Shown here piece by piece: positions 47,991 to 59,280 of a stretch of DNA of 64,000 nt; positions within the stretch are counted from its first letter, which is position 1, and the number at the start of each line of letters is the position of its first letter. Below the pieces are notes generated by a model that was given only the letters and a program-made list of their open reading frames with translations, was not told the origin of the DNA and ran no database searches. A program made the position numbers and the translations under genes. The stretch spans positions 209,475 through 273,474 of the forward strand of contig VUYV01000046.1 in NCBI GenBank assembly GCA_008711295.1, given 5' to 3'. The stretch comes from Anarhynchus alexandrinus (taxonomy: Eukaryota > Chordata > Aves > Charadriiformes > Charadriidae).

Positions 47991-49631
47991 CCACTAAATT
48001 CAGGTACAGGTGAATCAAAGTCATCTCAGAAGAGCCTGATAGTCCTGCTTTCCCTCCCTGCACCATGTCTTCAGAAATCTCATCTGAGAATGAGTTGACA
48101 GATAACCTCCTGTTATTTGCCAAATATCTGGCTGCATGAGCGGCAAGAAAAAGCTCTTGCACCTTCGGTGGCAAATCTTTACGTATTTGCTGATGTGAAC
48201 TAACATTCCCCGCTCCACTTTGTGTGTCTACTCCACTTCGCCCGATAAATTGGCTCCCCCATCTTCATGTCTGCTGAGCAAAAACTGATTAGGAGAAAAA
48301 TGAACAATAGAAGGCTCCTGCCGGTTTGGAGATGAAAGGGTGCTTTTAAATCATTAAGAAAATATGAGGGTCTTTTTTCTTGTTCCAAAGCAGGAGCCCG
48401 GATCAGCTTTTAATTATTTCCTCACCCCTACAGCCTCCACTGGCAACTTATTCCCCTGGCTGATGGAGCTCGTCGTGGTCCAGAAGCGGAGAGCGGGAGG
48501 CTGCAAGACAGGATGTCTGGGTTCCCTTCTGAAGTCTGTCCCTGACCTGCTGTGGGAAACACAGCTCAGCCCTGCTCATCGCGGGCGACGTTTGCAGACG
48601 TGGAGGCCGAGCCTGCCCGAGCGGCGGTTTCATGCATCATGCGTCACTGCCGCTGTGGTTTCCACTGCACTTACCATTATGGCACTGTAATGTTTCCTTG
48701 TCTTATGGAAGTGTCAGGAAGATTAGTTGATGTTTGCTCAGCACTGGACAGATGTGAGGAGAGGGGAAAGGTCCCCTGCCAGCTCTTCCTTCTCACCGAG
48801 CAAATGTAATTCTCTCTCACGATGTTTTCAAGCCCTGCCAGGATCCCTCTGCTTGCCTTTGCCTCCTCCCCTCTGGCAGCCCTTGCAGACCAAGGTCCCA
48901 GAGCACAGCCTCTCCACCCAGCAGGATCAGGAACCTTCTCATGGGAAAAATCAGAGCTCTTAAAAAGCCCTTCTTTCTCACACCTTGCTTTCATGCTCCT
49001 CAGCTCCACTCTGGACAAGCTGGGAAATGTCCTTGTCTCCAAAGCTGACTTGGCCATCAGCCCCGGGGCTTGAAAAGTGTCCCCCCACAGCTCTCGCTGC
49101 CTTCCTCAGGCTGCACTTGAGCTGAAGCAAGCAGCACAATGTCCCTTTGTCTGCGATGGTTGGTGGGGGGAAGAATTGAAAGTGGTGACATACCACCACA
49201 GAGGTGATGCACACCGCAGTGCCACCGCAACAGGGTGCAGACCAGCCTGGCTGCCAGTCGCTCCGTGCACATTCTGCAATGCAGCAGTCTTTCTCCTGTG
49301 GGTGGCCAGCCAAAATCTGCACTAGTTCAAAAGCACGAAGCCAAGCCAGGACCTGCCTTTGGCAGGGACATCCCATTCATTTCAGCTATGGTCCCACTGG
49401 GTTTTTCATTCTCCATGCTGAGGATTGCCTGCGTTCATGGAGCATCTCCTGATGCCTAGAAGTCCAGTCCAAGCTGCCAGACAGTCTGTGGCTGGGCTGC
49501 TGTGTCCCACAGGTCCCTTCTGCTGTCTAGGCACAGATCAGGGTACAATACACACACAGCCTGTAGGAAGCACCAGATAGACTAAGTGTGGCCAAACTGG
49601 CCACTCCTGCAGCCCCCGGAGGCTGTGTATG
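47991..49631. other. Unique DNA
   Basis: No exon is recognised. A CpG-containing patch at about 48460-48630 ('gcgggcgacgtttgcagacg') is small and shows no clear splice site. Confidence 0.35.
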
Positions 49632-50201
49632 TGTCATGGTTCAGGCCAGACTGGCCACTGAGAGAAATGACAGATGCTCTCCCCCACCTCTCTCTCCAAG
49701 GAGAGGAGGGAGAGAGGGAAAGAGACTTTTGAGTTTAAAAGAAACTAAAATACTTTAATGAAATATTAATAAAATAATAAAAAGAAAATAATTAAATATA
49801 TACAAGATATACAAAACCGGAATTAGCTCCCAGAATGATAATCATGTCACCGGCTGGCACTGGGGCAGTCCCAGACTGGACTTAGTGATGGACAGGAACT
49901 GGATTCCAGATCTGCATTCAGGATCAGGATCAAAGGCAGATGAACAGACAGAGTCCTCCTCAGATGCCGGCCATTGAAGAAAGAGGCTGACCCCTTTGAT
50001 CCCTCAGCTTTTATATTGAGCATGAGGCAGATGGGATGGAATACCCTGTTGGTCAGTTTTGGGTCACCTGTCCTGTCCGCTCCTCCCCACAGGTGGGACC
50101 TCTCTACACTTTTCCGCTTCCAACCCTCCAACGGGGCAAATAACAAAGTTAGCTGGTATTGGGTGTTATAGCAATAACCTCAAATACCTCAAACCAGGAC
50201 A
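49632..50201 (-). mobile_element. Solo LTR, ERVL-like, minus orientation
   Basis: The element is 570 bp and bounded by inverted termini (TGTCATGGTT at the left, AACCAGGACA at the right). On the minus strand a TATA box (ATATAAA, plus-strand 50010-50016) precedes an ATTAAA poly(A) signal (plus-strand 49754-49759) by about 250 bp, which matches LTR layout. The very A/T-rich block at 49740-49812 lies around the poly(A) region. No internal retroviral genes adjoin it. It differs in internal sequence from the LTR at 28.8 kb, so it is a different family with similar ends. Confidence 0.8.
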
Positions 50202-50527
50202 TTATATCAGGAGCTCTGGGTTTGTGGCCATGCCCTGTGCTAGGTGGACCTTCACTTCTTCCCACCGTGTCCTGATCTTCTCCCCAGTTGACACCCCTTC
50301 ACATTTCTCTTCACTCTAACCCTTTCTCTAGCCATGGCCTAAGTACAGCACATGCTGCTCTGCTCCACACTGCCTCTCAAGAGAGCTGTGGCCGTTTCTC
50401 CAAGCCAAAAGCGTCACAGTGGCAAACACTGTGGTTTTAATGAGCCCCATGGGCAATTAGCCACCATGAATGCATAAAACCAGCAGCCAAGCAACATCAC
50501 AGGTCTGCACAGCTGAACTACTCTTTA
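50202..50527. other. Unique DNA between the solo LTR and CR1
   Basis: About 325 bp separate the LTR from the next CR1. Nothing recognisable lies within it. Confidence 0.4.
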
Positions 50528-51323
50528 TAGAATCATAGAATGGTTAGAGTTGGAAAGGACTTTAAAGATCACCTAGTTCCAACCCCCCTGCCCTGGCAAG
50601 GACACCTCCCACTAGACCAGGTTGCCCAAAGCCACATCCAACCTGGCCTTGAACACCTCCAGGGATGGGGCAGCCACAACTTCCCTGGGCAACCTGTTCC
50701 AGTGTCTCACCACCCTCATAGTGAAAAATTTCTTCCTAATATCTAATGTAAATCTCCCCTCTTCCAGTTTGAAGCCATTACCCCTCATGCTATCACTATG
50801 TGCCCTTGTAAAGAGTCCCTCTCCAGCCTTATTGTAGGTCCCATCAGATACTGGAAAGCTGCTATAAGGTCTCCCCGGAGCCCTCTCTTTTCCAGGCTGA
50901 ACAACCCCAACTCTCTCAGCCTGTGTTCACAGCAGAGGCGCTCCAGCCCTCTGATCATCTTCGTGGCCTCCTCTGGACCTGCTCCAACAGGTCCATGTCC
51001 TTCTTATATTGAGGTCTCCAGAGCTGGACGCAATACTGCAGGTGGGGTCTCATGAGAGTGGAGTAGAGGGGCAGAATCCCCTCCCTCACCCTGCTGGCCA
51101 CACTTCTGATGCAGCCCAGGATGCGATTGGCCTTCTGGGCTGCAATTGTGCATTGCCGGCTCATGTTGAGCTTCTCATCAATCAGCACCCCCAGGTCCTT
51201 CTCCTCAGGGCTGCTCTTGATCCATTCTCCACCCAGCCTGTATTTGTGCTTGAGATTGCCCCGGCCCAGATGTAGGACCTTGCACTTGGCTTTGTTGAAC
51301 TTCATGAGGTTGGCTTGGGTCAC
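50528..51323 (-). mobile_element. CR1 LINE 3' end, about 800 bp
   Basis: On the + strand it begins 'tagaatcatagaatggttag' and ends near 'ttcatgaggttggcttgggtcacc'. On the minus strand a 129-codon frame (51344-50955) encodes '[50 protein letters not shown]', the standard CR1 RT-downstream segment. It is well preserved but 5'-truncated. Confidence 0.95.
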
Positions 51324-52496
51324 CTTAACCTTTAACATAACCAAAACCGGGGCAGCCAGGAGCTAGGAATCTCAGCAGCTGAGAGAACCTTCATCCAGCC
51401 AAGCATCCAAACAGTCCTAAAACCTTTCCCATGAGGTACCTGCTAGGCTGACCCAGCCATGAACAGCCTCTCTCCATCCTGGAGCCTCTGCTGAGGCAAG
51501 GCTCCTGCTGTCACCAAGCTTCCCAGCTTTGACAGAAGACGGCAGTATGTGGCATCAAGAACGTATGCAGAATGCATCCACCTCTCATGAACAGAGAGTC
51601 TCTTGGCCCAAGCTTGTCCACCAGGCAAAGCACTGCAGCCTGGTCATGACACCGAGTCAAGCAGTAAACAGGGCTTTTAAGAGGAAAAGAGTTTCTGCCA
51701 CGCACGGTGGTGCCTGGCCACGTTTGCTGGTTAGCATGGGAGCAGTTGCCATGTCACTGCAAAGTAGGAAAATTTCTGGGCTGATTAGGATTAAGCATTG
51801 GCTTCCTGAAGACCAAGCTCCCCTCACCAAGCACCTCTTGAGCATTTCTGCTGAGCTGAGCTCTGCTCTGCTCTGCTCTGCGTGGGCACATCTGAGTGCC
51901 AAGGGAGCAGCCCAGGAAGCGGGTCCAGAAAACACAGGGTGGGCTCAGCACAGGACCCCCGCAAGCTTTTTTTTGCAGGAAAACAGATGTGTTGCAGACA
52001 GAGACATTGCACAACTACAGGTCTCCCTCCTTTCAAGCACTGCTTTTGCTCAGCGTTTATGGCCAGCTCAAAGCCAAGGCATAAGGATGCCCTCCTCGTC
52101 GCAGTATTAAGTTCTCCCCACGTTTATTTACATGGGAAGTAGAGATTTTGTAAGCAACGCTGCAGAGCACGTCCCTCCCTGTGTAATGGACCCACATGGC
52201 TTCTCAAATAACTCCAGCTAAGAGGGACCGGGTGACGAGCTGCTGTTTCACAGAGTCCCAGGGTTTAAGGCAGATGGGGTGTACAGTGCTAAGTAATCTG
52301 CCTGCTTGCAAAACCCAGCACTGACTGCCTCTTCCAAGCCCACAATTTCCCTCTGAGCAATAACTTTGCTATCCCAATTTAGAGATTTCCAGCAATGGAG
52401 AACCTACTGTCCACCAGCTACCCCAGGTGATGGGTCACAGTGGTTCACAGCCTCCACGGGTTAAAAACAGGAGGGCATCTGACTGAGTCTGAACCT
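51324..52496. other. Unique DNA with a short (CTCTG)n tract
   Basis: No exon is recognised. A 193-codon + frame (51529-52110) overlaps the pentamer repeat and has no motif. The tract at 51858-51883 consists of about five CTCTG/CTGCT units. Confidence 0.4.
51858..51883. repeat. (CTCTG)n short tandem repeat
   Basis: Four to five tandem copies of a CTCTG pentamer follow a 'gctgagctgagct' segment. The tract is short and probably polymorphic. Confidence 0.75.
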
Positions 52497-52938
52497 TGAT
52501 GAACAGAGGGCTGAAGCACCTCTCCTATGAGGACAGGCTGAGAAAGTTGGGGCTGTTCAGCCTGGAGAAGAGAGGGCTCCAGGGAGACCTTATTGTGGCC
52601 TTCCAGTATCTGAAGGGGGCCTACAGGAGAGCTGGGGAAGGACTTTTTACAAGGGCATGTAGTCATAGGACGAGGGGCAATGGCTTCAAACTGAAAGAAG
52701 GTAGATTTACATTAGATATTAAGACGAAATTTTTCACTATGAGGGTGGTGAGGCACTAGAACAGGTTGCCCAGAGAAGTTGTGGCTGCCCCATCCCTGGA
52801 GGTGTTCAAGGCCAGGCTGGACGGGGCTTTGAGCAACCTGGTCCAGTGGGAGGTGTCTCTGCCCACAGCAGGGGGGTTGGAACTCGATGATCTTTAAGGT
52901 CCCTTCCAACCTAAACCATTCTATGATTCTTTGGTTCT
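52497..52938 (+). mobile_element. CR1 LINE 3' end, about 440 bp
   Basis: The copy starts at 'gaacagagggctgaagcacctctcctatgagg' and ends in 'aaccattctatgattctttgg'. The + frame 52496-52759 encodes '[67 protein letters not shown]'. It is heavily 5'-truncated. Confidence 0.95.
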
Positions 52939-55434
52939 ATCTGTCCTCTGCTCCAGATCGCTGGACGCAGTTCAGTTTTCTCAGTGTGGCTGGAGTTTTG
53001 CTCACCCCTAAGTGTCTCTTTGCATCGACCTCGTCCAGGTCAGCTCCTTCGCTTCTGCACTTCACCACTGCTTTGGGCACAGCTGTGTCTGGTCATCCCC
53101 AGTGGCTAAGAAGAGCTGTGCTCTGTTCCCTGCTCTGATCCCCTTGATTTCCCTCAAGGCCATATGTCACACAAGATCTTCTCAGACATTCAAATAACAG
53201 AAGAGCCACCCCCGGGCCAGGAAAGGCCAAACCAGCATCCTGCCCCAGCTGGGCAGGTTCCTCTAACAGAAATCATAGTGGGGGTGCAGGACAGACACAC
53301 AGGTCCTGTGGATGCTAATATCTGGGTGTGTTTTTATTAGAACTCAACATCATGTGCTGTCAGAGTCTCCAGTGACCCCCAGCACATATATTTTCAGTGA
53401 TCCTGGTAGTGCCAGCAGCCTGGGACTTCACTTCCAGCCGTCCTCCCTTCTTGCTGCCCCACGGGTAGAGGCAGATAACCTGTCCCCAGAGCATCTCATC
53501 CTTCCAGTGAGAGACCGCTTTCAGCCTGGAGACAGACATTTTCATTGCATTCAGGTTCAGCATGCACCTTGTTCTCCCCAGGAGCATCAGATCCCCGGGG
53601 ACACTCTGGGCCTCTGCAGCTCCCCATGCTGGAGGAGTCTGGGTCTGCCGTGTCCTCGAGTCCAAACCCCGGGCAAGTGGGTCATTAAATCCCTGTGATA
53701 TACCCACCCCCTGCCAAGCTCCAATAAACCCAAACCACACTAACAGCCTTTCACATGACCTCAGTGACCTACCAGCTGGAGACCTTACCTCCAGTTTCCA
53801 TCTCGCACATCTCCGTGGCCATTTCATCCCTGCTGTGGTTCTCTCACCGACACTGTTTTCTGATTCCAGTCGAACCTCCTCCCGGTGTTCAGTGCCATCA
53901 GAGAAGCCATTTCACCTTTCAGCCATCAATCTCGTGGAAGTCTACAATATGCCAGCTCCTGCCAGGTGGGACACCGCAGGATCCCTGAGCAATGGAAGAG
54001 CCGCAGGGATGATCCACGCAATGCCTGAGCCGCAGCTGAATCTCGAGAGGAGCATAAGAGGGAACGCTAGTGTGTGAAATCTGACAGGCTCATAACAAAC
54101 CCAGCTGGCTGGCACTCACCCACCGAGCCCAAAACACCCCAGGCCACCCCCCTCCCACCCTCCTGATACCATCACACCCCTCCGCATTTAATTAAAAAAG
54201 GATTAAAGCAGGCTGTAAGGACGTGGGCGACGGCTGAGGTCAGGGGGTGCCTTGCAAACCTACGCCAAGCCCCGCAGCTGGTGCTGGGACAGTGGGCTGT
54301 CTGCTGGTGACGCCAGCTTCTCCAAGACGAAGGCAGGTCTAATCTGAGACCCAGGCAACTTGTCCAGGCTGCTTGTCTCTTGTAGCGCTGGTCTGAAAGG
54401 AGAACTGCAGGGCAAGGATGGGATCAGGGTAGAGGAGCCCTCAGGGAGATGCTTATGCTGCTGGTAAACAAGCAAGCAATGGTTGTGGCATTCCTCCGAG
54501 GTCTCCGTGCTGTCCCACTGACCCTTCCCAGGGCTTGCATTTGCCTGTGTCTCCTTCCAGAGCTCACACCTTTATCCCATGCGAGCCCCGTGCAATGGTC
54601 CCAGCCCTGGCAGTGAGGTTTGGCTCGGGCAAGCAGCTCTGTCACAACAGCACAAGCCGTTCCAGCCCACTCCCCGTTTCCCAAAATATGAATGTTTCAC
54701 CAGAGCAGAGCTCAGAGGTTTTTTCCACCCTGACAGATGACAGGCAGGTACGTCATTCCCAGATCCAGCCTCACAGAAAGCCCTGGGAACGTGTCTGTGG
54801 ATGAGGCACAGTGCCAAGGAGTTCCCCCATCTCACCTGGCTGGAGGAGCCATGGTCATCGATGGCTGGAAGTCACCTGCACACAGGGGTTAACCCTGGGT
54901 TTAAAGCCTTAATATCAGTGAGTTTCACCTTCAGAGGGGTCACTTATTCACAGGAAGGTGAAGAAAGCCTTAGCTGGCTCTGAGAGGGTCATTCCCCCCC
55001 CTGCGCAGATGTCTCTGGGAGCAGAGTCAATAGCACTCATGGTGGGAGCAGTCAATGGCATACGTGGGGAGCTCCCACAAGGACATATGCAGAGGGCAGA
55101 GCTCAGCAGGAAGGGTAGAGGCAAACAGAGGGACTGTGAAAGATGGAATTCGCTAGCACAGAAATAAGGACATGGGTCCTGGTCTGAAACCCACCCCTGA
55201 GTGATGGGACAGGCTGTGTGGTGGCAGGAGAAGAGATGTCTCAGGCTGGTGGAAGGAACATACTGCACCAATGTTCCTGCTGGGAGCCCTTGGCCGCTTG
55301 ACTTTTATCACTGCATGGAGACTTGACCTGCAGGACATGAGCTGGTCCCTCGTCAGCAGCTTGATGGCCACCCAAGTCCATAACATGGGGCCAGTCCCTG
55401 CAAGGACAGGTGAGTCCATGGCATGTAAGTGCTC
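52939..55434. other. Unique DNA
   Basis: No exon is recognised. A 171-codon + frame (53562-54077) has no visible motif. Short C runs occur at 54146-54170 and 54994-55002. Confidence 0.4.
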
Positions 55435-55558
55435 CCCTGGAGGTGTTTAAGGCCAGGTTGGATGGGGCCTTGAGCAACCTGGTCTAGTGGGAGGTGTCCC
55501 TGCCCATGGCAAGGGGGTTGCAACTAGATGACCTAAACCATTCTATGATTCTGTGATT
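55435..55558 (+). mobile_element. Short CR1 LINE 3' tail
   Basis: The last ~125 bp of CR1 are present ('ccctggaggtgtttaaggcc' to 'accattctatgattctgtga'). The usual 'tctttaaggtcccttccaac' block is missing between 'ctagatgacc' and 'taaaccattc', a small internal deletion. Confidence 0.9.
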
Positions 55559-57087
55559 TTACCCAAATGAGTCTCACATCCCCTAAAGCACTTCAGCTCA
55601 GCCCCAAACCCAGCTCTTTCACAGTGGCTTGGCCGTAACAAGCCTGAAGAGCTCAAAGAAGTTCCTCATGGCCTTTTTAGCTCTTTCAGCTATGAATTCA
55701 TTCCTTTCCCATTCCCCCCCCCGTTATCTCCATAGCCTAAGACAGCCCTGCTCCCTTCACAGCAGGCTGCTCCGTGCAGGATCTGACCTCTCTTGTAGGT
55801 ATTTCTAAATGCTCCCAGTCCCAGCAGCCTCAGTAATTGCTGCTGTCCCCTAACCAACCCATCGCCCTGTCCCCCAGCCTTGGAAAGTTTTTCTCCCTTC
55901 TTACCTTGCACTTGCCAGCGACTGGCTGATTCATCCACTATCTGCCTCAGGCAACCCACGCAGCCACTGATGATTGAGTTACTTAACAATTAAGCAGAAC
56001 CTTAAATCTTTGCAGCACTTAACATGTATTGACTAATTAATCCAAGCACCTATCTGAGGTAGGTTAGTTCAGTCTTGTGTGTAGCTTCCAAACATGCCCA
56101 TGACTGCCTCGCCACGTGTCGAAGGCAGAGGCAGGTCTGCAGAGGTGACAGGAGGTCCACTATCCCCATGGTCCACACCTCCAAGGGACCCATGCAGCAC
56201 TGCCCCTCTGCGTCCTGCAACCCATTGCAACTTCAGAGGTCACTGGACCCAGGGGACCATGTCCCTAGCCAAGAATTCTTGTGAAGCTCGCCTTTGAATG
56301 GGCTTTTCTTCTGCATCTTCTCTGGCCTTGCATGGTTGCTTCATTCCCTGGCTGTCCCACTCTCCCACCACCAATGGGGCACCCTCCACATCCAACAGCT
56401 GAAGCCAACTTGCTCGGACAAGCAAGGAGATGTCTGAGGCTCTGCCACATCTTAAGTGCAGGTGGGGAAAACCCTCTCCTGCGGTCCCACTGGCAGCCAG
56501 CCACCAGCCCTGCCGACGCCGGGGAACAAACCTGGCCTTCAGGACGGTGACAGGAGAGCACAGCACGCTGCCCTGCCGCACCCTGCCACAAGTACCACCC
56601 GGAGGGGAGCCAGGCTTTCCCCGCAGCCCGCCGTATCGAGCCTATTCCCACAGGCTGTCTCAGCCACATCAAAACCCACGTTGCCGTCTCGGCTGTCAGG
56701 TGTGGGAGGCAGGGAACCCGCTCCCCGCACGGATGAGCTGCACAGGAGCTATGCGTGGATGGGCGGGCTGGGGAGACGCAGGGACGCACCCGGGGTTACA
56801 CAGAGAGCCCATGGCAGAAGTCAGTACCCAGGTGACTCCCAGCCCTGGGACTCAGGAGAGGGAAAGGGAGAAGGTTTGCCATAGCTAAAGATATGGGTAG
56901 AGACTCGGAGAGCCGAGCTGGGTTTCCAACCACGCAAGCCTTGGGGCCTGATCCTGAGCAAATCATCCAATTTTTCACTTTTTTCTCCAACACAGTCACT
57001 TTTCACCTAGGCAAGACCAAAGGAAAATACCACGTCCTTGTGCCACGCGGGTTCCCAACCATTAGCTAAGGCCAAGGTAGACATTAA
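55559..57087. other. Unique DNA
   Basis: This stretch is rather G+C rich between 56100 and 56850, with several long open frames on both strands (up to 174 codons) that reflect composition more than coding. No splice-bounded exon is convincing. Confidence 0.35.
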
Positions 57088-57250
57088 TTGCCAAGAGAAG
57101 TTGTGGCTGCCCCATCCCTGGAGGTGTTCAAGGGCAGGCTGGATGGGGCTTTGAGCAACCTGGGCTGGTGGGAGGTGTCCCTGCCCATGGCAGGGGTGTT
57201 GGAACCAGCTGATCTTTAAGGTCTCTTCCAACCTAGACCATTCTATAATT
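57088..57250 (+). mobile_element. Short CR1 LINE 3' tail
   Basis: The copy runs from 'ttgccaagagaagttgtggctgcc' to 'acctagaccattctataatt', about 160 bp. It is the same 3' block as the 52.8-kb copy, in the same orientation. Confidence 0.9.
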
Positions 57251-58029
57251 AAAGCTCCTGACTATACCACAGTCCTCTTGCACTAAAGAGTACAGGATTC
57301 CCCCAGCACAAGGGCAGAGACCCCAGAGGTACGTGATGCTGTTTTGACTCCCTGCCACCAAAAGGTTTCAGCCCATCTGAGTCCTCTGAGCAGCTCATGC
57401 CCTTTCTCTTGCCTCCCTGTCACCCCGGGGCTTCAGCACAGTGACACCCCCCCCCCATCCCCGCCAGGCAGGTGATGAGGCTTGACAAATGGTTGATGCG
57501 AAGGACCTGGCAGCAGAAAGGCACTCTGCCCACCTGGGGAGCTGTGAAGCAGCCGGCCAGAGGAGAGCTTCATCTGAACAACCTTGCTCAGAAAAAACAG
57601 GACCAGCGAAGTTGGGATCTGCTCAAACCAGGTGGTGTCTATAACAGCAAGGTACTGGCTTGAGTCAAAAAGCATCCACCTGCACGTTATAATGCTGCTC
57701 GTAACGGTGCCCTTGGTGTGTCCTCCATCTCATGCTGCTGAGGACAGGGTTCCTGCCTACCCCGTGGATATACCATTTGCTCGCTTTATTACCACGCATC
57801 GAACACCACCACAGGCAGAAGACAAATTTCCTCTCCCTGTGAAATGCACCCCAGAAAATCCTGAGTTGTAAAGCAGAGGAACTTGTAGACCAACACTTTA
57901 CCTCTGGGTCGTAAACCATCACATATATGAGGAGGGATTTTTTTTTCTTTTTTTTTTTCCCCCTTGCCTGAATATGTGCTGATCTCATTCATCTTGGGAA
58001 AAGCACGGGGTGTTCTCATCCAGGCTATA
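57251..58029. other. Unique DNA with a poly(T) run
   Basis: No exon is recognised. A C run lies at 57446-57455 and a thymine-rich run at 57938-57963 just before the CpG-rich interval. Confidence 0.4.
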
Positions 58030-58165
58030 CCTGGCAAGCTGCGTACGCTGTGACAGAGGGAGCGAACTTCTGAGCAAGCTCCGCAGTGGCTGCCGCCGGC
58101 TTCCTTGTGGTTTCTTTCTTGAGCGAGAGGCCGGCTTCTTCACCTGGCATTCTTGAGAGAGATGA

Positions 58166-58174
58166 AGGGTAAGT
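58166..58174 (+). other. Consensus splice donor in the CpG-rich interval
   Basis: AGG|GTAAGTC, with GT at 58169-58170, is a close match to the donor consensus. It follows a CpG-rich stretch ('gctgccgccggcttccttgt') that could be a noncoding first exon ending at 58168. Confidence 0.5.
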
Positions 58175-58284
58175 CAGCAAATCAGCTTCCCGCACTGCAA
58201 ACATCCTCTGCGTTCAGCCATGGCAGAATTAGCTCAGGTCGGGATTTGCCGGTCGCTGGGTGAGAAACGTCTGCAGGGCTTTCT

Positions 58285-58310
58285 CCCCCCCCCCCCCCCC
58301 CCCCNCCCCC
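58285..58310. repeat. Poly(C) tract containing an N
   Basis: This is a run of about 25 C bases with one undetermined base at 58305. The complementary poly(G) strand can form quadruplexes and is a known cause of sequencing failure, so true length is uncertain. Confidence 0.9.
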
Positions 58311-59115
58311 ACGCACACTCCCCGCATCTCCCCTGGAGGGAGAAAGCGAGGAAATGTTTTTAACGTGCTGCACGGAGGCAGGTTGCGGGAGCCGTGGTAC
58401 CCGACCGACACGGCTCAGCAAGCGCTGCCGGGGGAAAGCAACATGGGAATGTTGCTGCTGCTATTTTAAACATCGGCAGAAAGCGCTAGCTAGCAACACC
58501 GAATTCGACGGGGCTGCGTAGAGCCCAGAGCAGCGACAGCGGCGCGAGCAGCCTGCCCATACAGCAGGGATCCCCCGCGCCGCAGAGCCAGCCCTTGGCA
58601 CCGATGCGCCGGCTGCTCGCTCGCTGGGTCGCTGGGTTTGTTGATCTATTTGCTAACTAAGACGTCGCTTTGACATGGCAACTGGGAAGCTGGCGCCCGG
58701 GTGCCTCCGTGTCACGCAGGCACCCTCCGTTTAGATCCGCCGGTTAAAACTGAATGGGAGCTAAGCTGTTCAAAGGGATCCGCGCCGCCGCCAATGTGAG
58801 TGCTCCAGCGGTGGAAGTTGCATGCCTGTCTCCGAGGGGGGATGCAGCTCTCGCCGGGTGACTGCCGAAAAACCACCCCCGCTCTGCCGGCTCTCTCTTG
58901 CCTTGCTTGCCCGGGAGAGGATGGAAAGAGGGCACGGTGAGGGATCGCTGCAGCTGGTGGGTGCTGCTGAAGGCAGCGCGTGAGATTAAAGGTGGTGTCT
59001 GGGAATAAAGATACCGCAGCAACTCCTGGCTTGAGAATAAGGAATAGTGCAGGTCTGGCTACTGCAGGAAAAGTCCCCTTTGTAAATCGTGCCGGTTGGA
59101 GCGAGAAGAGCAATT

Positions 59116-59280
59116 ATGTGGATTGTGCTGCGGCTCATTTTGGTCGGGTTAATTTGGGAAGAGGATGTTTGCTGGCAGCTAAAGGCGGCAGCCTGGGAGA
59201 CCAGTTACGATGCAGAATTACCAGACCAGGCTAACGTTCAGAAATGGTATAATAATCTCACGGCACGGAAATGCAGTTTG
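59116..59280 (+). CDS. Candidate first coding exon of an unrecognised secreted or membrane protein
   Basis: ATG at 59116 opens 55 codons that end exactly at a good splice donor (TTG|GTATGT, GT at 59281-59282), in phase 0. The N terminus is hydrophobic (MWIVLRLILVGLIW), like a signal peptide or signal anchor, followed by a polar stretch with C19 and C53 and one N-glycosylation sequon (N47-L-T). The exon lies just downstream of the CpG-rich interval, where a first coding exon would be expected. If read through the donor the frame stops five codons later, which supports splicing. I do not recognise the family. It could also be a chance frame in a 5' noncoding exon. The upstream in-frame start codon at 59089 (GTG) is not favoured. 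Confidence 0.35.

Larger units (their letters stand above)
58030..59130 (+). promoter_or_regulatory. CpG-rich interval, probable + strand promoter region
   Basis: CpG dinucleotides are dense in several blocks (58080-58135, 58380-58420, 58500-58760 and 58785-58880, for example 'cgacagcggcgcgagcagcc'), whereas the flanks are CpG-poor. Two consensus + strand splice donors lie within or just after it (58169 and 59281). This is the picture of a vertebrate promoter with alternative first exons. It may be the 5' end of the next gene after GPR20. The C run with an N at 58305 makes local sequence uncertain. Confidence 0.5.

Noticed and set aside
51529..52110. 193-codon + strand frame
   Set aside because: It includes the CTCTG repeat and has no domain, splice context or sign of selection visible from one sequence.
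56265..56888. Overlapping open frames of 142 to 174 codons on both strands
   Set aside because: Long frames in all directions in a G+C-rich patch indicate composition, not coding; no splice-bounded exon or motif is seen.
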